A DNA stretch of 64,000 nt from Enterococcus ureasiticus (GCF_001730285.1 NZ_MIJZ01000012.1:1-64000), one strand, 5' to 3'; shown: positions 52,434 to 61,753, counted from the stretch's first letter. Translations and numbers: made by a program. The notes: generated by a model from the letters alone, not told the origin.

Positions 52434-54200
52434 TTAATCGTAATCGCCATCTTCAGCAAACTGGCTGTTATATAGTTTTTCATAAAAACCACCTTGCTCT
52501 AATAACTCAATATGTGTTCCTTTTTCAATGATTTCACCTTGGTTCATTACAAGAATCAAGTCAGCTTCACGAATTGTTGATAGACGGTGAGCGATCACAA
52601 AGCTTGTGCGCCCTTCCATTACTCGTTTCATCGCTTTTTGGATCAACGCCTCTAAACGAGTATCAACTGAGCTTGTCGCTTCATCCAAAATCAAAATTCT
52701 TGGATCAGAAATTACTGCTCGGGCAATCGTCAATAATTGTTTTTGCCCAAGAGAAACATTGTCTCCTTCAGAATTGATTTCCATCTCGTAGCCATCAGGC
52801 ATTGTGCGGATAAAGTGATCAACATTGGCAGTCTTAGCTGCATCCACCACTTCATAATCAGTCGCATCTAATTTACCAAAACGGATATTGTCTGCAATCG
52901 TTCCTTCATATAGCCAAGCATCCTGCAAGACCATGCCAAAGACTGAACGCACATCACTTCGATCCATTTTTTTCGTATCGATACCGTCAATTTTGATTGC
53001 TCCTTCATTAACATCATAAAATCGCATCAATAAATTGATCAATGTCGTTTTCCCTGCACCCGTTGGTCCAACAATCGCCACCGTCTGACCTGCTTGTACT
53101 TCAAAGTTCAAGTTTCTGATCAATGGTTTTGCAGGGTCGTAGCTAAAGCTGACATTATCAAATTGAACTGACCCCTGAACATTTTCCGGTAATGGAATAT
53201 CGTGTTCATTTAATTTTTCTTCAGGTTCATCCAAGATTTCAAATACACGTGTCGTCGCAGCTGAGGCACTTTGCAACGCCGCTGACAATTGCGTGATATT
53301 CCCCATTGGCTGACTGATCTGCCAAATATATTGGATAAAAGCTTGCAACTGTCCAACCACGATAGCACCAGTAATAACATAATAACTACCTAAAACAGCC
53401 ATACCGATATAGGTCCCATAAGCTGTCATTTGAACAAGTGGTAACATCAACCCTGAAATAAACGTTGCTTTAAAACCAAAGCTATTCAAGTTGTGGTTAA
53501 CCTTTTTAAAGCCTTGTAACGTTTCTGCTTCACGGCCATAAAGTTTTAAAACACTAAAACCAGTCATATTTTCTTGCACGTAGCCGTTTAGACTGCCAAG
53601 CGCATTTTGCATTCCTTGGAAGTATTTTTGTGAAATACCAACGATTGTTTTGGAAATAAATAAGGATAAAGGAATCATGATGATCGAAATCAACGCCATC
53701 AACCAATTGATATAAAACATCATCACAACAGCCATAACAATTCCTAAAATAGCTGAAACGATATTGATAAAACTTTGCTGCATTGCATTACTCACAGCAT
53801 CCACATCATTGGTCACACGAGATAAGATATTTCCCTGTTGATTCTTATCAAAATAAGAAACAGGTAGACGATTGATTTTTTCATCGATATCACGGCGCAA
53901 ATCTCGCATTGAATGTTGAACGACCGTTGCCATTAAAAATCCTGACAAAAATTGTGCCGCACAATAACCAAGTCCGACGATCAAAATCCATATCAAACAC
54001 TTGATAATATATGAGTAATTCAAGCCATCCCCTGCTGCAACATTTTTACTGATTTCAGTGATTGGTAAACCTGAAACATAAGGCATCGCTGCATTAAAAG
54101 CAACAGTCAAAACAGTAAAGATAATCACTAAAATGAAAGTTCTCTTATAAGGATTGATATATCTGCCTAAACGTCTAATAGAAGAGAGTGCGTTTTTCAT
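52434..54200 (-). CDS. ABC exporter half-transporter with canonical ATP site
   Basis: A 588-aa type IV ABC exporter: six-helix membrane domain (1-320) and ATPase domain (about 345-588). Walker A is GPTGAGKTT, Q-loop GMVLQDAW, signature VSLGQKQ (degenerate LSGGQ), Walker B ILILDEATSSVD with the catalytic Glu, and H-loop IAHRLST. It pairs with the 576-aa protein encoded upstream, overlapping by 4 bp. Together they resemble the enterococcal heterodimeric multidrug pumps (Efr type); which pump cannot be decided here. Confidence 0.9.
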   Translation of the reverse strand: MKNALSSIRRLGRYINPYKRTFILVIIFTVLTVAFNAAMPYVSGLPITEISKNVAAGDGLNYSYIIKCLIWILIVGLGYCAAQFLSGFLMATVVQHSMRDLRRDIDEKINRLPVSYFDKNQQGNILSRVTNDVDAVSNAMQQSFINIVSAILGIVMAVVMMFYINWLMALISIIMIPLSLFISKTIVGISQKYFQGMQNALGSLNGYVQENMTGFSVLKLYGREAETLQGFKKVNHNLNSFGFKATFISGLMLPLVQMTAYGTYIGMAVLGSYYVITGAIVVGQLQAFIQYIWQISQPMGNITQLSAALQSASAATTRVFEILDEPEEKLNEHDIPLPENVQGSVQFDNVSFSYDPAKPLIRNLNFEVQAGQTVAIVGPTGAGKTTLINLLMRFYDVNEGAIKIDGIDTKKMDRSDVRSVFGMVLQDAWLYEGTIADNIRFGKLDATDYEVVDAAKTANVDHFIRTMPDGYEMEINSEGDNVSLGQKQLLTIARAVISDPRILILDEATSSVDTRLEALIQKAMKRVMEGRTSFVIAHRLSTIREADLILVMNQGEIIEKGTHIELLEQGGFYEKLYNSQFAEDGDYD

Positions 54201-55927
54201 GCTAATTCCTCCCCTGACAATTGAGAAGCAGCAATATCATAGTAGATAGGGCAATTCTCAAGCAATTCACGATGGGTACCGATACCAACGACATCGCCTT
54301 CGTTTAGTACGATGATTTTATCTGCGTGCATGATCGTTCCAACTCGTTGAGCGACAATCAAAACAGTTGATTCTGTTGTTTCTTTTTTCAAACGTGCTCT
54401 TAAATTCGCATCTGTTTGATAATCCAATGCTGAGAAGCTATCATCAAATATATAAACCTCTGGACGGCGAATCACTGCTCTAGCGATTGCTAAACGTTGT
54501 TTTTGACCACCTGAGAAATTTGTTCCGCCTTCTGAAAGAAGTTCATCGTATCCATCAGGTTTTTGCGAAATAAATTCTGTTGCTTGGGCAATCTCTGCTG
54601 CTAATTCCATTTCTTCTACTGTTGCATCTTCTTTGCCATAACGCATATTTTCTGCTATGGTTCCAGTAAACAGTAACGCTTTTTGTGGAATATAACCGAT
54701 TTTATTGCGTAATGTACTCAATTTATAATCACGTACATCGATTCCATCAAGTAAAACTTCACCTTCTGAAGCATCATAAAAACGTGGGATCAGTTGAATC
54801 AATGTTGATTTCCCACTCCCGGTACTACCGATAAACGCAACAGTTTCACCTGGTGACGCTGTAAAACTAACATTACGGATCACGGGACTTTCTGAGTGTC
54901 CAGGATAAGCGAATGTAACATTTTTAAATTCTAAGTAGCCTTTTGTCTTCGTTTCTGTGATACCCGCTTCATTTTCGCGAATCACAGGCTCCATATCGAA
55001 TGCTTCTTGGATTCGGCGAGCTGAAACAGCTGCACGAGGATACATCATAAAGACACTTGCAAATAACATAAATGAGAATAGTGCATGGAAAATATATTCG
55101 ATAAACGCAATCAAGTCCCCAACTAATAGACTCCCTTGTTCGATCTGAAGTGCACCCTTCCAAATAATCAATACCATCACGATATTGAATAGAAAGAAAA
55201 ATCCTGGCTGTGCTGCCGCCATTAAGCGGAAAAGACTCTTAGAGCTTTTCGTATAGTCTTCATTGACTTTGCTAAACCGACTTTCTTCAAATTTCTCATT
55301 AACAAAAGCACGAATCACTCGCAAACCAGAAAGATTTTCTCTTAAAATTCCGTTGATTCCATCTAAGTTTTTTTGCTGTTTATTGGATAATGGTTCAGAT
55401 ATTTTAGCGATCAATACCACAGCTGCTAAAAGAAATGGTAAAGCTCCTAAAACAAGCCAACCTAATGATGGACTTGTACGCATAACCATATATAAGCTGA
55501 CAAAAAACATCATCGGTGTCATGAAACCGATCCGCAAGATATTTCCCATAAACAACATAATTTGATACGCATCATTTGTAGTTCTGGTAATCAATGAAGA
55601 GACTCCTATTGTTTCATATTCACGATGAGAAAAAGTCTGTACTTTTTCAAATAGATCATCACGAATATCACGTACAATATTTGTTGTCATTCGTGCACCA
55701 AAATACCCTAGCATGATATTCATTGCTACACCAACAACCGTGATCCCAATCATCAACAAACCTTGCTGTTTTACATAGTCATAATCATTATTTTTGATCC
55801 CAACGTCGATCATTCGTGCTAAAATCGTTGGCAACCCTAGTTCTATCAATATAAATCCAAAAACACAAATGAAATCTAAAAATAATAGCTTCTTATATCT
55901 CATCGTGTAACGCCACATCAATTTCAA
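54197..55927 (-). CDS. ABC exporter half-transporter with degenerate catalytic site
   Basis: A 576-aa partner of the 588-aa subunit with the same architecture. Walker A is GSTGSGKST and the signature is a perfect FSGGQKQRLAIARA. Walker B is VYIFDDSFSALD, where Asp replaces the catalytic Glu, and the H-loop reads VAQRVGT, where Gln replaces His. Combined with the partner's odd signature, this predicts one degenerate and one active ATP site, as in TM287/288-type exporters. The likely start is TTG 55927 with GGGAG 8 nt upstream; the ATG three codons later is the alternative. Confidence 0.9.
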   Translation of the reverse strand: MKLMWRYTMRYKKLLFLDFICVFGFILIELGLPTILARMIDVGIKNNDYDYVKQQGLLMIGITVVGVAMNIMLGYFGARMTTNIVRDIRDDLFEKVQTFSHREYETIGVSSLITRTTNDAYQIMLFMGNILRIGFMTPMMFFVSLYMVMRTSPSLGWLVLGALPFLLAAVVLIAKISEPLSNKQQKNLDGINGILRENLSGLRVIRAFVNEKFEESRFSKVNEDYTKSSKSLFRLMAAAQPGFFFLFNIVMVLIIWKGALQIEQGSLLVGDLIAFIEYIFHALFSFMLFASVFMMYPRAAVSARRIQEAFDMEPVIRENEAGITETKTKGYLEFKNVTFAYPGHSESPVIRNVSFTASPGETVAFIGSTGSGKSTLIQLIPRFYDASEGEVLLDGIDVRDYKLSTLRNKIGYIPQKALLFTGTIAENMRYGKEDATVEEMELAAEIAQATEFISQKPDGYDELLSEGGTNFSGGQKQRLAIARAVIRRPEVYIFDDSFSALDYQTDANLRARLKKETTESTVLIVAQRVGTIMHADKIIVLNEGDVVGIGTHRELLENCPIYYDIAASQLSGEELA

Positions 55928-56049
55928 TCAATCATCTCCCATTTCAATTTTTGACCCAGTACTTTCACTATAGCATAAAACTAACAGCCAGGTAAATTAT
56001 ATTTAAATGAAAATCGCACACTTTTCAACAGAATAATAAACGGGACCAT

Positions 56050-56064
56050 TTTTACTATGGTATA
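56050..56064 (+). promoter_or_regulatory. Extended -10 promoter of the DUF454 gene
   Basis: TATGGTATAAT (TGn-TATAAT type) ends about 58 bp before the chosen start; no good -35 is visible, as allowed for extended -10 promoters. Confidence 0.55.
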
Positions 56065-56121
56065 ATGGTGATTACTTTAATTTTTGTACTAAAATCAGAC
56101 GAAAGTGATGGGATCGAATCA

Positions 56122-56511
56122 ATGAAAAAAATACTTTATATTTCTTTAGGCTGTCTCACATTTTGCCTGGGAACGATAGGAATTTTCCTACCACTTTTGC
56201 CCACAACGATATTTTATATCTTAACCGCTTTTTTCTGGATGCGCAGTTCTGAATATTTATATACAAAATTTATTGAATCGACCCATTACCAAAAATATAT
56301 CCAAGAATCTATTGTGGAAAAAAAGATCACCCCTCTCGGCCGAATAAAGTTATTTTCAACTTTATTTGTAGTTTTTGCGATTCCATGTGTTATCGTCCGT
56401 AATCCATTTATGACAACAACATTAGTAATCGTCTATTTGCTACATTTTATTGGTCTAAATTTGTATTTCAATAAAAAGAAAGTCCCACCTCTAAATGAAC
56501 CAAATGAATAA
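56122..56511 (+). CDS. DUF454/YbaN family membrane protein
   Basis: A 129-aa protein with three or four helices and the DUF454 N-terminus: MKKILYISLGCLTFCLGTIGIFLPLLPTTIFYILTAFFWMRSS, then ESIVEKKITPLGRIKLF. Function unknown. I chose ATG 56122; the earlier in-frame ATG at 56065 is immediately after the predicted -10 box and would not be on the mRNA. Confidence 0.8.
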   Translation: MKKILYISLGCLTFCLGTIGIFLPLLPTTIFYILTAFFWMRSSEYLYTKFIESTHYQKYIQESIVEKKITPLGRIKLFSTLFVVFAIPCVIVRNPFMTTTLVIVYLLHFIGLNLYFNKKKVPPLNEPNE

Positions 56512-56804
56512 TAATATTTTCTTTAAAGTGGCAAGTCTGTTTCTATACTTATTCGCTGTTTTGTGATAAAATACGATTAATTGTTGTACAGCACAACACA
56601 ATGGACGGTTGAAAGAAAGTACAGTTTCCATAAAACAAGTAAAGTGAAGCAAAGTCGAGGCTTCATTTCATCATCAACGAATGTTTTTGGTGACAATTGT
56701 TTTTAAGGTGGTCAACCACCTCATTTTGTTGTGTTCAAAAATTACAGTAAGAAAATATAAAAATAAATAATTAACTGCTTTGGCAGATAAAGGAGAAAAA
56801 ACAT
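56512..56804 (+). promoter_or_regulatory. Long structured leader of rpoY-rnjA
   Basis: A TGA-TAAAAT extended -10 near 56567-56575 could start the operon, giving a leader of over 200 nt. It holds three hairpins: TTGTTGT/ACAACACAA (near 56581-56601), GTGAAGC/GCTTCAT (56643-56668) and a terminator-like AAGGTGGT/ACCACCT followed by CATTTTGTTG (56705-56731). No gene. Confidence 0.5.
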
Positions 56805-57017
56805 ATGATCTATAAAGTTTATTACCAAGAAACAAAAATAAGAAACCCAAAAAGAGAAGATACAAAATCTATTTATGTTGAAGCAGAAAGCGATGTTATC
56901 GTGCGTCAACAAGTAGAAGAAAATACCCCATACAACATTGAATACATTCAAGCACTTGATGAAAATCACCTAGCTTATGAACAAGAGCACGCGGAATTCT
57001 CTTTAACGGAGTTTTAA
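56805..57017 (+). CDS. rpoY: RNA polymerase epsilon subunit (RpoY, DUF1447)
   Basis: A 70-aa acidic protein, [22 protein letters not shown]..., that matches the small Firmicutes RNA polymerase epsilon subunit encoded before RNase J1. It binds core polymerase near the jaw. AAGGAGAA precedes the ATG, and rnjA begins one base after its stop, so they are coupled. Confidence 0.93.
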   Translation: MIYKVYYQETKIRNPKREDTKSIYVEAESDVIVRQQVEENTPYNIEYIQALDENHLAYEQEHAEFSLTEF

Positions 57018-57018
57018 T

Positions 57019-58689
57019 ATGAAAGTAAATATAAAAAACAATGAAACCGGCGTTTTTGCAATAGGCGGTTTGGGCGAGATCGGAAAGAACACTTATGGGG
57101 TTCAATTTCAAGATGAGATCATCATTATTGATGCTGGAATCAAGTTTCCAGAAGATGATTTGCTTGGGATCGACTATGTTATTCCAGATTACAGTTATAT
57201 CGTTCAAAATCTGCATAAAGTTAAAGCGTTAATTATCACTCATGGACACGAAGACCATATCGGTGGTGTACCATATTTATTGCGTCAAGCTAATATACCG
57301 ATTTATGCTGGTCCTTTAGCTTTAGCTTTGATTACCAATAAATTGGATGAACATGGTTTATTGCGGGATGCTGAACTTCATGAAATCAATGAAGATACTG
57401 TAATTCGTTTCCGTAAAACTGCGATCAGCTTTTTTAGAACAACACATAGTATTCCTGATGCCTTAGGTGTAGTTGTTAAGACACCGTCAGGAAATATCGT
57501 TGCAACAGGAGATTTCAAGTTTGACTTTACCCCAGTTGGTGAACCTGCAAACTTGCATCGTATGGCAAAATTAGGAGAAGAAGGCGTCTTATGCCTACTT
57601 TCTGATAGTACGAATGCGGAAATTCCAACCTTTACTAAATCAGAAAAAACGATTGGTTCTTCTATTTTAAAGATTTTTGAAAAAATAGAAGGAAGAATCA
57701 TCTTTGCCAGTTTTGCTTCAAATATTTTCCGTCTCCAACAGGCGGCGGATGCCGCTGTTGCAACGGGACGTAAGATAGCAGTGTTTGGTCGTAGTATGGA
57801 GAATGCAATTGTGAACGGTGAACACTTAGGCTATATCAATGTGCCAAAAGGAACATTTGTGGATGCTAGTGAGCTGAATCAACTACCTGCTGGTGAAACG
57901 ATGATTTTATGTACGGGTTCCCAAGGTGAACCGATGGCGGCACTGAGTCGAATCGCTAACGGAACGCACCGTCAAATTTCAGTACAACCAGGTGATACAG
58001 TGATCTTTTCAAGTTCTCCGATTCCTGGAAATACAACAAGTGTTAACCGTCTGATCAACTTGCTTTCAGAAGCAGGTGCTGAAGTTATTCATGGAAAAAT
58101 CAATAATATCCATACTTCTGGTCACGGTGGCCAAGAAGAGCAAAAATTGATGTTGAGTTTAATGAAACCTAAATATTTTGTGCCCGTTCATGGTGAATTT
58201 AGGATGTTAAAAATCCATGCGTCGTTAGCACAAGATGTTGGTGTACCTGCGGACAATTGTTTCATTATGGAAAATGGCGATGTGCTAGCTTTAACATCAG
58301 ATAATGCTCGTATTGCCGGACACTTCAATGCTAGCGATGTTTATGTAGATGGTAATGGTGTCGGTGATATTGGAAATGTCGTCTTGCGTGACCGCCGAAT
58401 TCTTTCAGAAGAAGGTTTAGTTTTAGCAGTAGCGACTGTCGATATTAAAAATAAAGAAATTTTGGCTGGTCCAGATATTTTATCTCGCGGATTTGTCTAT
58501 ATGAGAGAATCAGGCGAAATGATTCATGAAGGACAGCGTTTATTGTTCAATGCAATCCGTGAAGCATTACGAGATGAAAATTGTACAGAAGCGAAATTGT
58601 GTGATGCGATAACAGCCGCATTACAACCGTTCCTGTTTGAAAAAACAGAACGTCATCCAATGATTTTACCAATGATCATGACTTCATGA
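57019..58689 (+). CDS. rnjA: Ribonuclease J1
   Basis: A 556-aa metallo-beta-lactamase/beta-CASP nuclease with 5'-3' exo- and endoribonuclease activity, central to mRNA decay and rRNA processing. The zinc motif is H75-G-H77-E-D79-H80 ([11 protein letters not shown]). Further motifs are [19 protein letters not shown], the beta-CASP segment [32 protein letters not shown] and [15 protein letters not shown], then [15 protein letters not shown]. The length is normal for RNase J1. It ends in a strong shared terminator. Confidence 0.96.
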   Translation: MKVNIKNNETGVFAIGGLGEIGKNTYGVQFQDEIIIIDAGIKFPEDDLLGIDYVIPDYSYIVQNLHKVKALIITHGHEDHIGGVPYLLRQANIPIYAGPLALALITNKLDEHGLLRDAELHEINEDTVIRFRKTAISFFRTTHSIPDALGVVVKTPSGNIVATGDFKFDFTPVGEPANLHRMAKLGEEGVLCLLSDSTNAEIPTFTKSEKTIGSSILKIFEKIEGRIIFASFASNIFRLQQAADAAVATGRKIAVFGRSMENAIVNGEHLGYINVPKGTFVDASELNQLPAGETMILCTGSQGEPMAALSRIANGTHRQISVQPGDTVIFSSSPIPGNTTSVNRLINLLSEAGAEVIHGKINNIHTSGHGGQEEQKLMLSLMKPKYFVPVHGEFRMLKIHASLAQDVGVPADNCFIMENGDVLALTSDNARIAGHFNASDVYVDGNGVGDIGNVVLRDRRILSEEGLVLAVATVDIKNKEILAGPDILSRGFVYMRESGEMIHEGQRLLFNAIREALRDENCTEAKLCDAITAALQPFLFEKTERHPMILPMIMTS

Positions 58690-58700
58690 GTTTGAATACA

Positions 58701-58741
58701 AAAAAAGCAACTGACATATTTCATTTGTCAGTTGCTTTTTT
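58701..58741. terminator. Bidirectional terminator between rnjA and uspA
   Basis: AAAAAAGCAACTGACA pairs with TGTCAGTTGCTTTTTT. Confidence 0.95.
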
Positions 58742-58745
58742 ATTT

Positions 58746-59195
58746 CTATACTACGTTATTCACTACTAAAACATTCGCTTTTGTATGGTTAACAACATAA
58801 GAAGTCGTTGAACCTACCATCAATCTTTCAAAACCATTTAAACCAGTTCTACCGATCACAATTAAGTCGATTGGTTCTTTTGACTCTGTAAAATCAGCAA
58901 TCAACGTTTTCGGATAGCCATACATAACGTATGTGTAAACTTGGGATACTCCTGTTTCAAGAGCTTTTGACTCTCTTTTTTTCATTTCATCTTCTTCTCT
59001 TGTACGAAGATCTTCCATCAGTGTTCCCATCGACATTGTTAGTTCGCCAAAATAATTACCCATCTCTTCAATAACAGATAAAATGTGTAAAGCTGCGCCA
59101 TTTCGTTTAGCAATCTTGATTGCTTCTTGAAAAGCTTTTTCTGACTGATCAGAACCATCTACAGCCACTAAAATATTTTTATAGGTCTCTTCCAT
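58746..59195 (-). CDS. Universal stress protein UspA family
   Basis: A 149-aa protein (KNILVAVDGSDQSEKAFQEAIKIAKRNGAALHILSVIEEMG...) with the ATP-binding type motif GRTGLNGFERLMVGSTTSYVVNHTKANVLVV, that is G-2X-G-9X-G-S/T. It forms dimers and is typically induced by stress. AGGAGG precedes the ATG. Monocistronic. Confidence 0.92.
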   Translation of the reverse strand: MEETYKNILVAVDGSDQSEKAFQEAIKIAKRNGAALHILSVIEEMGNYFGELTMSMGTLMEDLRTREEDEMKKRESKALETGVSQVYTYVMYGYPKTLIADFTESKEPIDLIVIGRTGLNGFERLMVGSTTSYVVNHTKANVLVVNNVV

Positions 59196-59280
59196 GATAA
59201 AAACCTCCTTCTAGGTACTTCTATTATACTACTTAAAAGGGCTTTCAACAAAAATACTGCCGAGTAAAAAAACTTTCTTC

Positions 59281-59309
59281 TTTACACTTCTAAAAAGCCA
59301 TGTTATAGT
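59281..59309 (+). promoter_or_regulatory. Promoter of the 49-aa protein gene
   Basis: TTTACA (59281-59286), 17 bp, TATAGT (59304-59309), starting about 60 bp before the ATG. Confidence 0.7.
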
Positions 59310-59372
59310 AATCATGGAATTTCGTTATCAGATATCGTTGCCTTTCATAAGAATCAAGAGAGGAGAATTATT

Positions 59373-59522
59373 ATGACATTTGGTAATAAAGTATTAAAAT
59401 ACCGTGTAGCACTTGATACAGAGAGAAATTTGTTTATGGCTATCGATGCAAATAACCAAGCAAATATCGCTTATGGTATCACGATTACACAAGCAGTAAA
59501 AGAATTGAAAAAATCTATTTAA
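59373..59522 (+). CDS. Small protein of 49 aa, unknown function
   Basis: AGGAGA sits 8 nt before ATG 59373, which opens a 49-codon frame (MTFGNKVLKYRVALDTERNL..., ending AVKELKKSI). The product is soluble with an apparent beta-hairpin (KYRVALDTERNLFMAIDANNQAN in form) followed by a helix. It has its own near-consensus promoter and is followed by a terminator, so it is very likely expressed. Family not recognised. A nine-codon frame (59539-59568) with AAGGAG upstream follows directly. Confidence 0.7.
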   Translation: MTFGNKVLKYRVALDTERNLFMAIDANNQANIAYGITITQAVKELKKSI

Positions 59523-59538
59523 GGAGTTATCAACCTAA

Positions 59539-59568
59539 ATGAGCGATTCAAGTTCTAATACGATTTAA
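59539..59568 (+). other. Nine-codon minigene-like frame
   Basis: AAGGAG (59521-59526) is followed 12 nt later by an ATG and nine codons (MSDSSSNTI) that end at the base of the terminator. It may be a true peptide, a degraded second gene or chance. Confidence 0.25.
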
Positions 59569-59606
59569 AGGCATCCAGTGAATGGTAAATCACGGATGCC
59601 TTTTTT
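59567..59606 (+). terminator. Terminator after the 49-aa protein gene
   Basis: AAAGGCATCC pairs with GGATGCCTTT around a 17-nt loop, followed by a T-run. Confidence 0.9.
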
Positions 59607-59704
59607 GTTTTGTGCTAGATTTATTCTTACTTATTTTTTTGATCTTAATTGAAACGTATTTGCTTTATAATTGAGCCATTCCTTTGATTTTTTTGGTGTA
59701 AACT

Positions 59705-59792
59705 ATAGATATTTCACTAGTACGGTCACCACTCTCCCTTTGGTCGCTTAGTACTATTAAACATCTGCACTACTTCTCAATCGCAGTGTTTC
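59705..59792. other. Unexplained structured intergenic segment
   Basis: TAGTAC/GTACTA encloses a GGTCACC...GGTCGC helix with a pyrimidine-rich loop (ACTCTCCCTTT) near 59712-59752. A weaker CACT/AGTG hairpin follows. No ORF fits. On the plus strand the loop could pair with ribosome-binding sites, but no clear promoter was found. Confidence 0.35.
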
Positions 59793-59797
59793 ACAGC

Positions 59798-59830
59798 AAA
59801 AAAAAACATCTGACAAATGTCAGATGTTTT
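59798..59830 (-). terminator. Terminator after cspA
   Basis: ACATCTGACA pairs perfectly with TGTCAGATGT, followed on the minus strand by nine T. Confidence 0.95.
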
Positions 59831-59842
59831 GGAATGGATTGA

Positions 59843-60043
59843 TTAGTTTTTTACAACGTTAACTGCTTGAGGTCCACGATCTGAATCTTCAACGTCGAAG
59901 CTTACTGATTGGCCTTCTTCGATTGTTTTGAATCCTTCACCTTGAATAGCTGAGAAATGTACGAATACATCGCTACCGTCTTCGCGAGAGATAAATCCAA
60001 ATCCTTTTTCTGCGTTAAACCATTTTACTGTTCCTTGTTCCAT
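59843..60043 (-). CDS. Cold shock protein (CspA family)
   Basis: A 66-aa OB-fold protein with RNP1-type KGFGFI (residues 14-19) and RNP2-type VFVHF (26-30). It binds single-stranded RNA/DNA as an RNA chaperone. Its length is exactly typical. AGGAGGA precedes the ATG, and the mRNA has a leader of about 104 nt. Confidence 0.96.
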   Translation of the reverse strand: MEQGTVKWFNAEKGFGFISREDGSDVFVHFSAIQGEGFKTIEEGQSVSFDVEDSDRGPQAVNVVKN

Positions 60044-60182
60044 TCTTTTGTTCCTCCTCGTGCTTAAGCACTAAATATTGTAACATTGCCCGTGTACGAT
60101 AGAGGGTTTTAAAATTAAAACTTCTATATTGTCCCAAACAAGATTACACCTATATTGTACATGCGAACCCTTATTTTTGCAA
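60044..60182 (-). promoter_or_regulatory. cspA promoter and 104-nt leader
   Basis: On the minus strand TTGCAA (complement of 60177-60182), 17 bp, TACAAT (complement of 60154-60159), start near 60147. The leader ends in a perfect palindrome GTGCTTAAGCAC (60060-60071) directly before the ribosome site. Long leaders act as thermoresponsive structures in csp genes. Confidence 0.65.
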
Positions 60183-60191
60183 GAAATCTAG

Positions 60192-60893
60192 CTAGTCTGC
60201 CGCAAAAAAATTTTCTTCTCTCATGCTGATGTAAACTTGTTCTCCAATGATGATATGATCCAAAACCTCGATTCCCATCATCTTTCCACATTCCTGCATT
60301 CTTTGTGTAAAATGAATGTCACTTTCTGATGGAGTTGGATTACCGCTTGGATGATTATGAGCGAGGATTAAACGTGCCGCAGAACATTTCACTGCACTGC
60401 GAAAAATCTCTCTTGGATGTGCTACTGACTGGTTCAGGGATCCTTTAAAAACAGTCTCTTGTTTAATCACTTCATTTTTAGTATTTAAATACAAGCAGAC
60501 TAAATGCTCTTGTTGAAAATCCTGTAATTCATAAATCAGATTTTGGGCAATTTGATAACTGGAAGAAACCTTTCCTAACTTCAATTGAGTACTTTGTTGA
60601 ATTCGATAACCAAACTCTATTGCAGCTCTTAATTCAATTGCTTTGATTCGACCAATTCCTTTGGTTTCCATCATTTCGGTAAGTGTCGCATTTTTCAATT
60701 CATATAAGTGATTGAAATAATTCAAAAATTTGGACGCTACCTCCATCACATTCGTATTCTTTGAACCCGTTCTTAGTAAAATTGCTAACAATTCTTGGTT
60801 TGATAAGGCTTTTTCACCTACGACTTCTAAACGTTCACGAGGTAAACAATCTTCCGGCATTTCTCTAATAAATAATTTTTCTTCTTTGATCAA
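60192..60893 (-). CDS. radC: RadC-family JAB/MPN domain protein
   Basis: A 233-aa protein. The N-terminal helix-hairpin-helix region (NATLTEMMETKGIGRIKAIELRAAIEFG) is followed by a JAMM metalloprotease-like domain with EQEHLVCLYLNTKNEVI and HNHPSGNPTPSESD (H-x-H...D). Despite the name, a role in DNA repair is not supported in well-studied species. It lies downstream of folC and a HAD gene on the same strand. Confidence 0.93.
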   Translation of the reverse strand: MIKEEKLFIREMPEDCLPRERLEVVGEKALSNQELLAILLRTGSKNTNVMEVASKFLNYFNHLYELKNATLTEMMETKGIGRIKAIELRAAIEFGYRIQQSTQLKLGKVSSSYQIAQNLIYELQDFQQEHLVCLYLNTKNEVIKQETVFKGSLNQSVAHPREIFRSAVKCSAARLILAHNHPSGNPTPSESDIHFTQRMQECGKMMGIEVLDHIIIGEQVYISMREENFFAAD

Positions 60894-60946
60894 AAAATCA
60901 CTCCTTTATGCTCTTCTAACAAAAGATACGCAAAGGAGTCAGGTTT

Positions 60947-61606
60947 TTATTTTTTTAAATAAACTGGAGCTTGAGTTAAACTCTCAAAAATTTCCAACGT
61001 TTTTGCTTTGATTTCATCGGTTGGTGCCAACAGATCTGGAACCATGATCACAGGAATTCCTGCTGCATCAGCCGCTGTTACACCATGAAATGAGTCTTCA
61101 AAGATCAAAGTGTTCTCTGCCTTTGTCCCAAGATTAGCTAAGGCTTTTCTAAATATTTGTGGGTCTGGTTTTGCTCGGGTCACATCTTCTGCCGATACAA
61201 TTCCTGAAAAGCGTTCCTTGATCCCAGCACCATCTAATAATAATTCGATTGCCGGGCGGACATTACTTGAAGCAACAATTCTGGGAATCTCTTGTTGATC
61301 AAGATAATCGAGTAAGTCTAGAACCCCCTCTTTTAATGGAACTTCGCCGGCTTCAAATACTTGATAGGTATCATCATACGAACGCTGGATAAACTCGTCT
61401 ACTTTTTCTTTACCGAAATCTTTATAGATTCGATGATAATTTTCTTGCACCTCTTCATCCGACACACCTACAAATTCTAAATAAACTTCTTTGCTGTATG
61501 GAATGTTCATCGCATCTGCTATTTTTTGAGATGACTGATAATAAATCAGTTCTGTATCAAATAATAGACCATCCATATCAAAAATTACCCCATCGATTTT
61601 TTTCAT
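60947..61606 (-). CDS. HAD-superfamily hydrolase (beta-phosphoglucomutase-like)
   Basis: A 219-aa protein with motif I IFDMDGLLFDTE, motif II VASSNVRPAIELL, the lysine in RAKPDPQIFRKAL and motif III LIFEDSFHGVTAADAAGIPVIMVPD. Cap type C1 as in beta-phosphoglucomutase and related phosphatases. Substrate unknown. It lies 53 bp upstream of radC on the same strand. Confidence 0.9.
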   Translation of the reverse strand: MKKIDGVIFDMDGLLFDTELIYYQSSQKIADAMNIPYSKEVYLEFVGVSDEEVQENYHRIYKDFGKEKVDEFIQRSYDDTYQVFEAGEVPLKEGVLDLLDYLDQQEIPRIVASSNVRPAIELLLDGAGIKERFSGIVSAEDVTRAKPDPQIFRKALANLGTKAENTLIFEDSFHGVTAADAAGIPVIMVPDLLAPTDEIKAKTLEIFESLTQAPVYLKK

Positions 61607-61753
61607 GATTTCCTCCTTGTATAATAATTAATGATCAACAGTTTCTTTGAAACTCTTGTACTTTTCAATATCAGTTCATTTTATTCACAGCTTTTCAAAG
61701 CAAAAGCTGGTCGAGCTGGTTTTGCCTTTACTAAAAAATAGGAAAACATGAGG

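Noticed and set aside
59705-59792. 5S rRNA or tRNA fragment
   Set aside because: Neither strand matches conserved 5S helices or tRNA arms.
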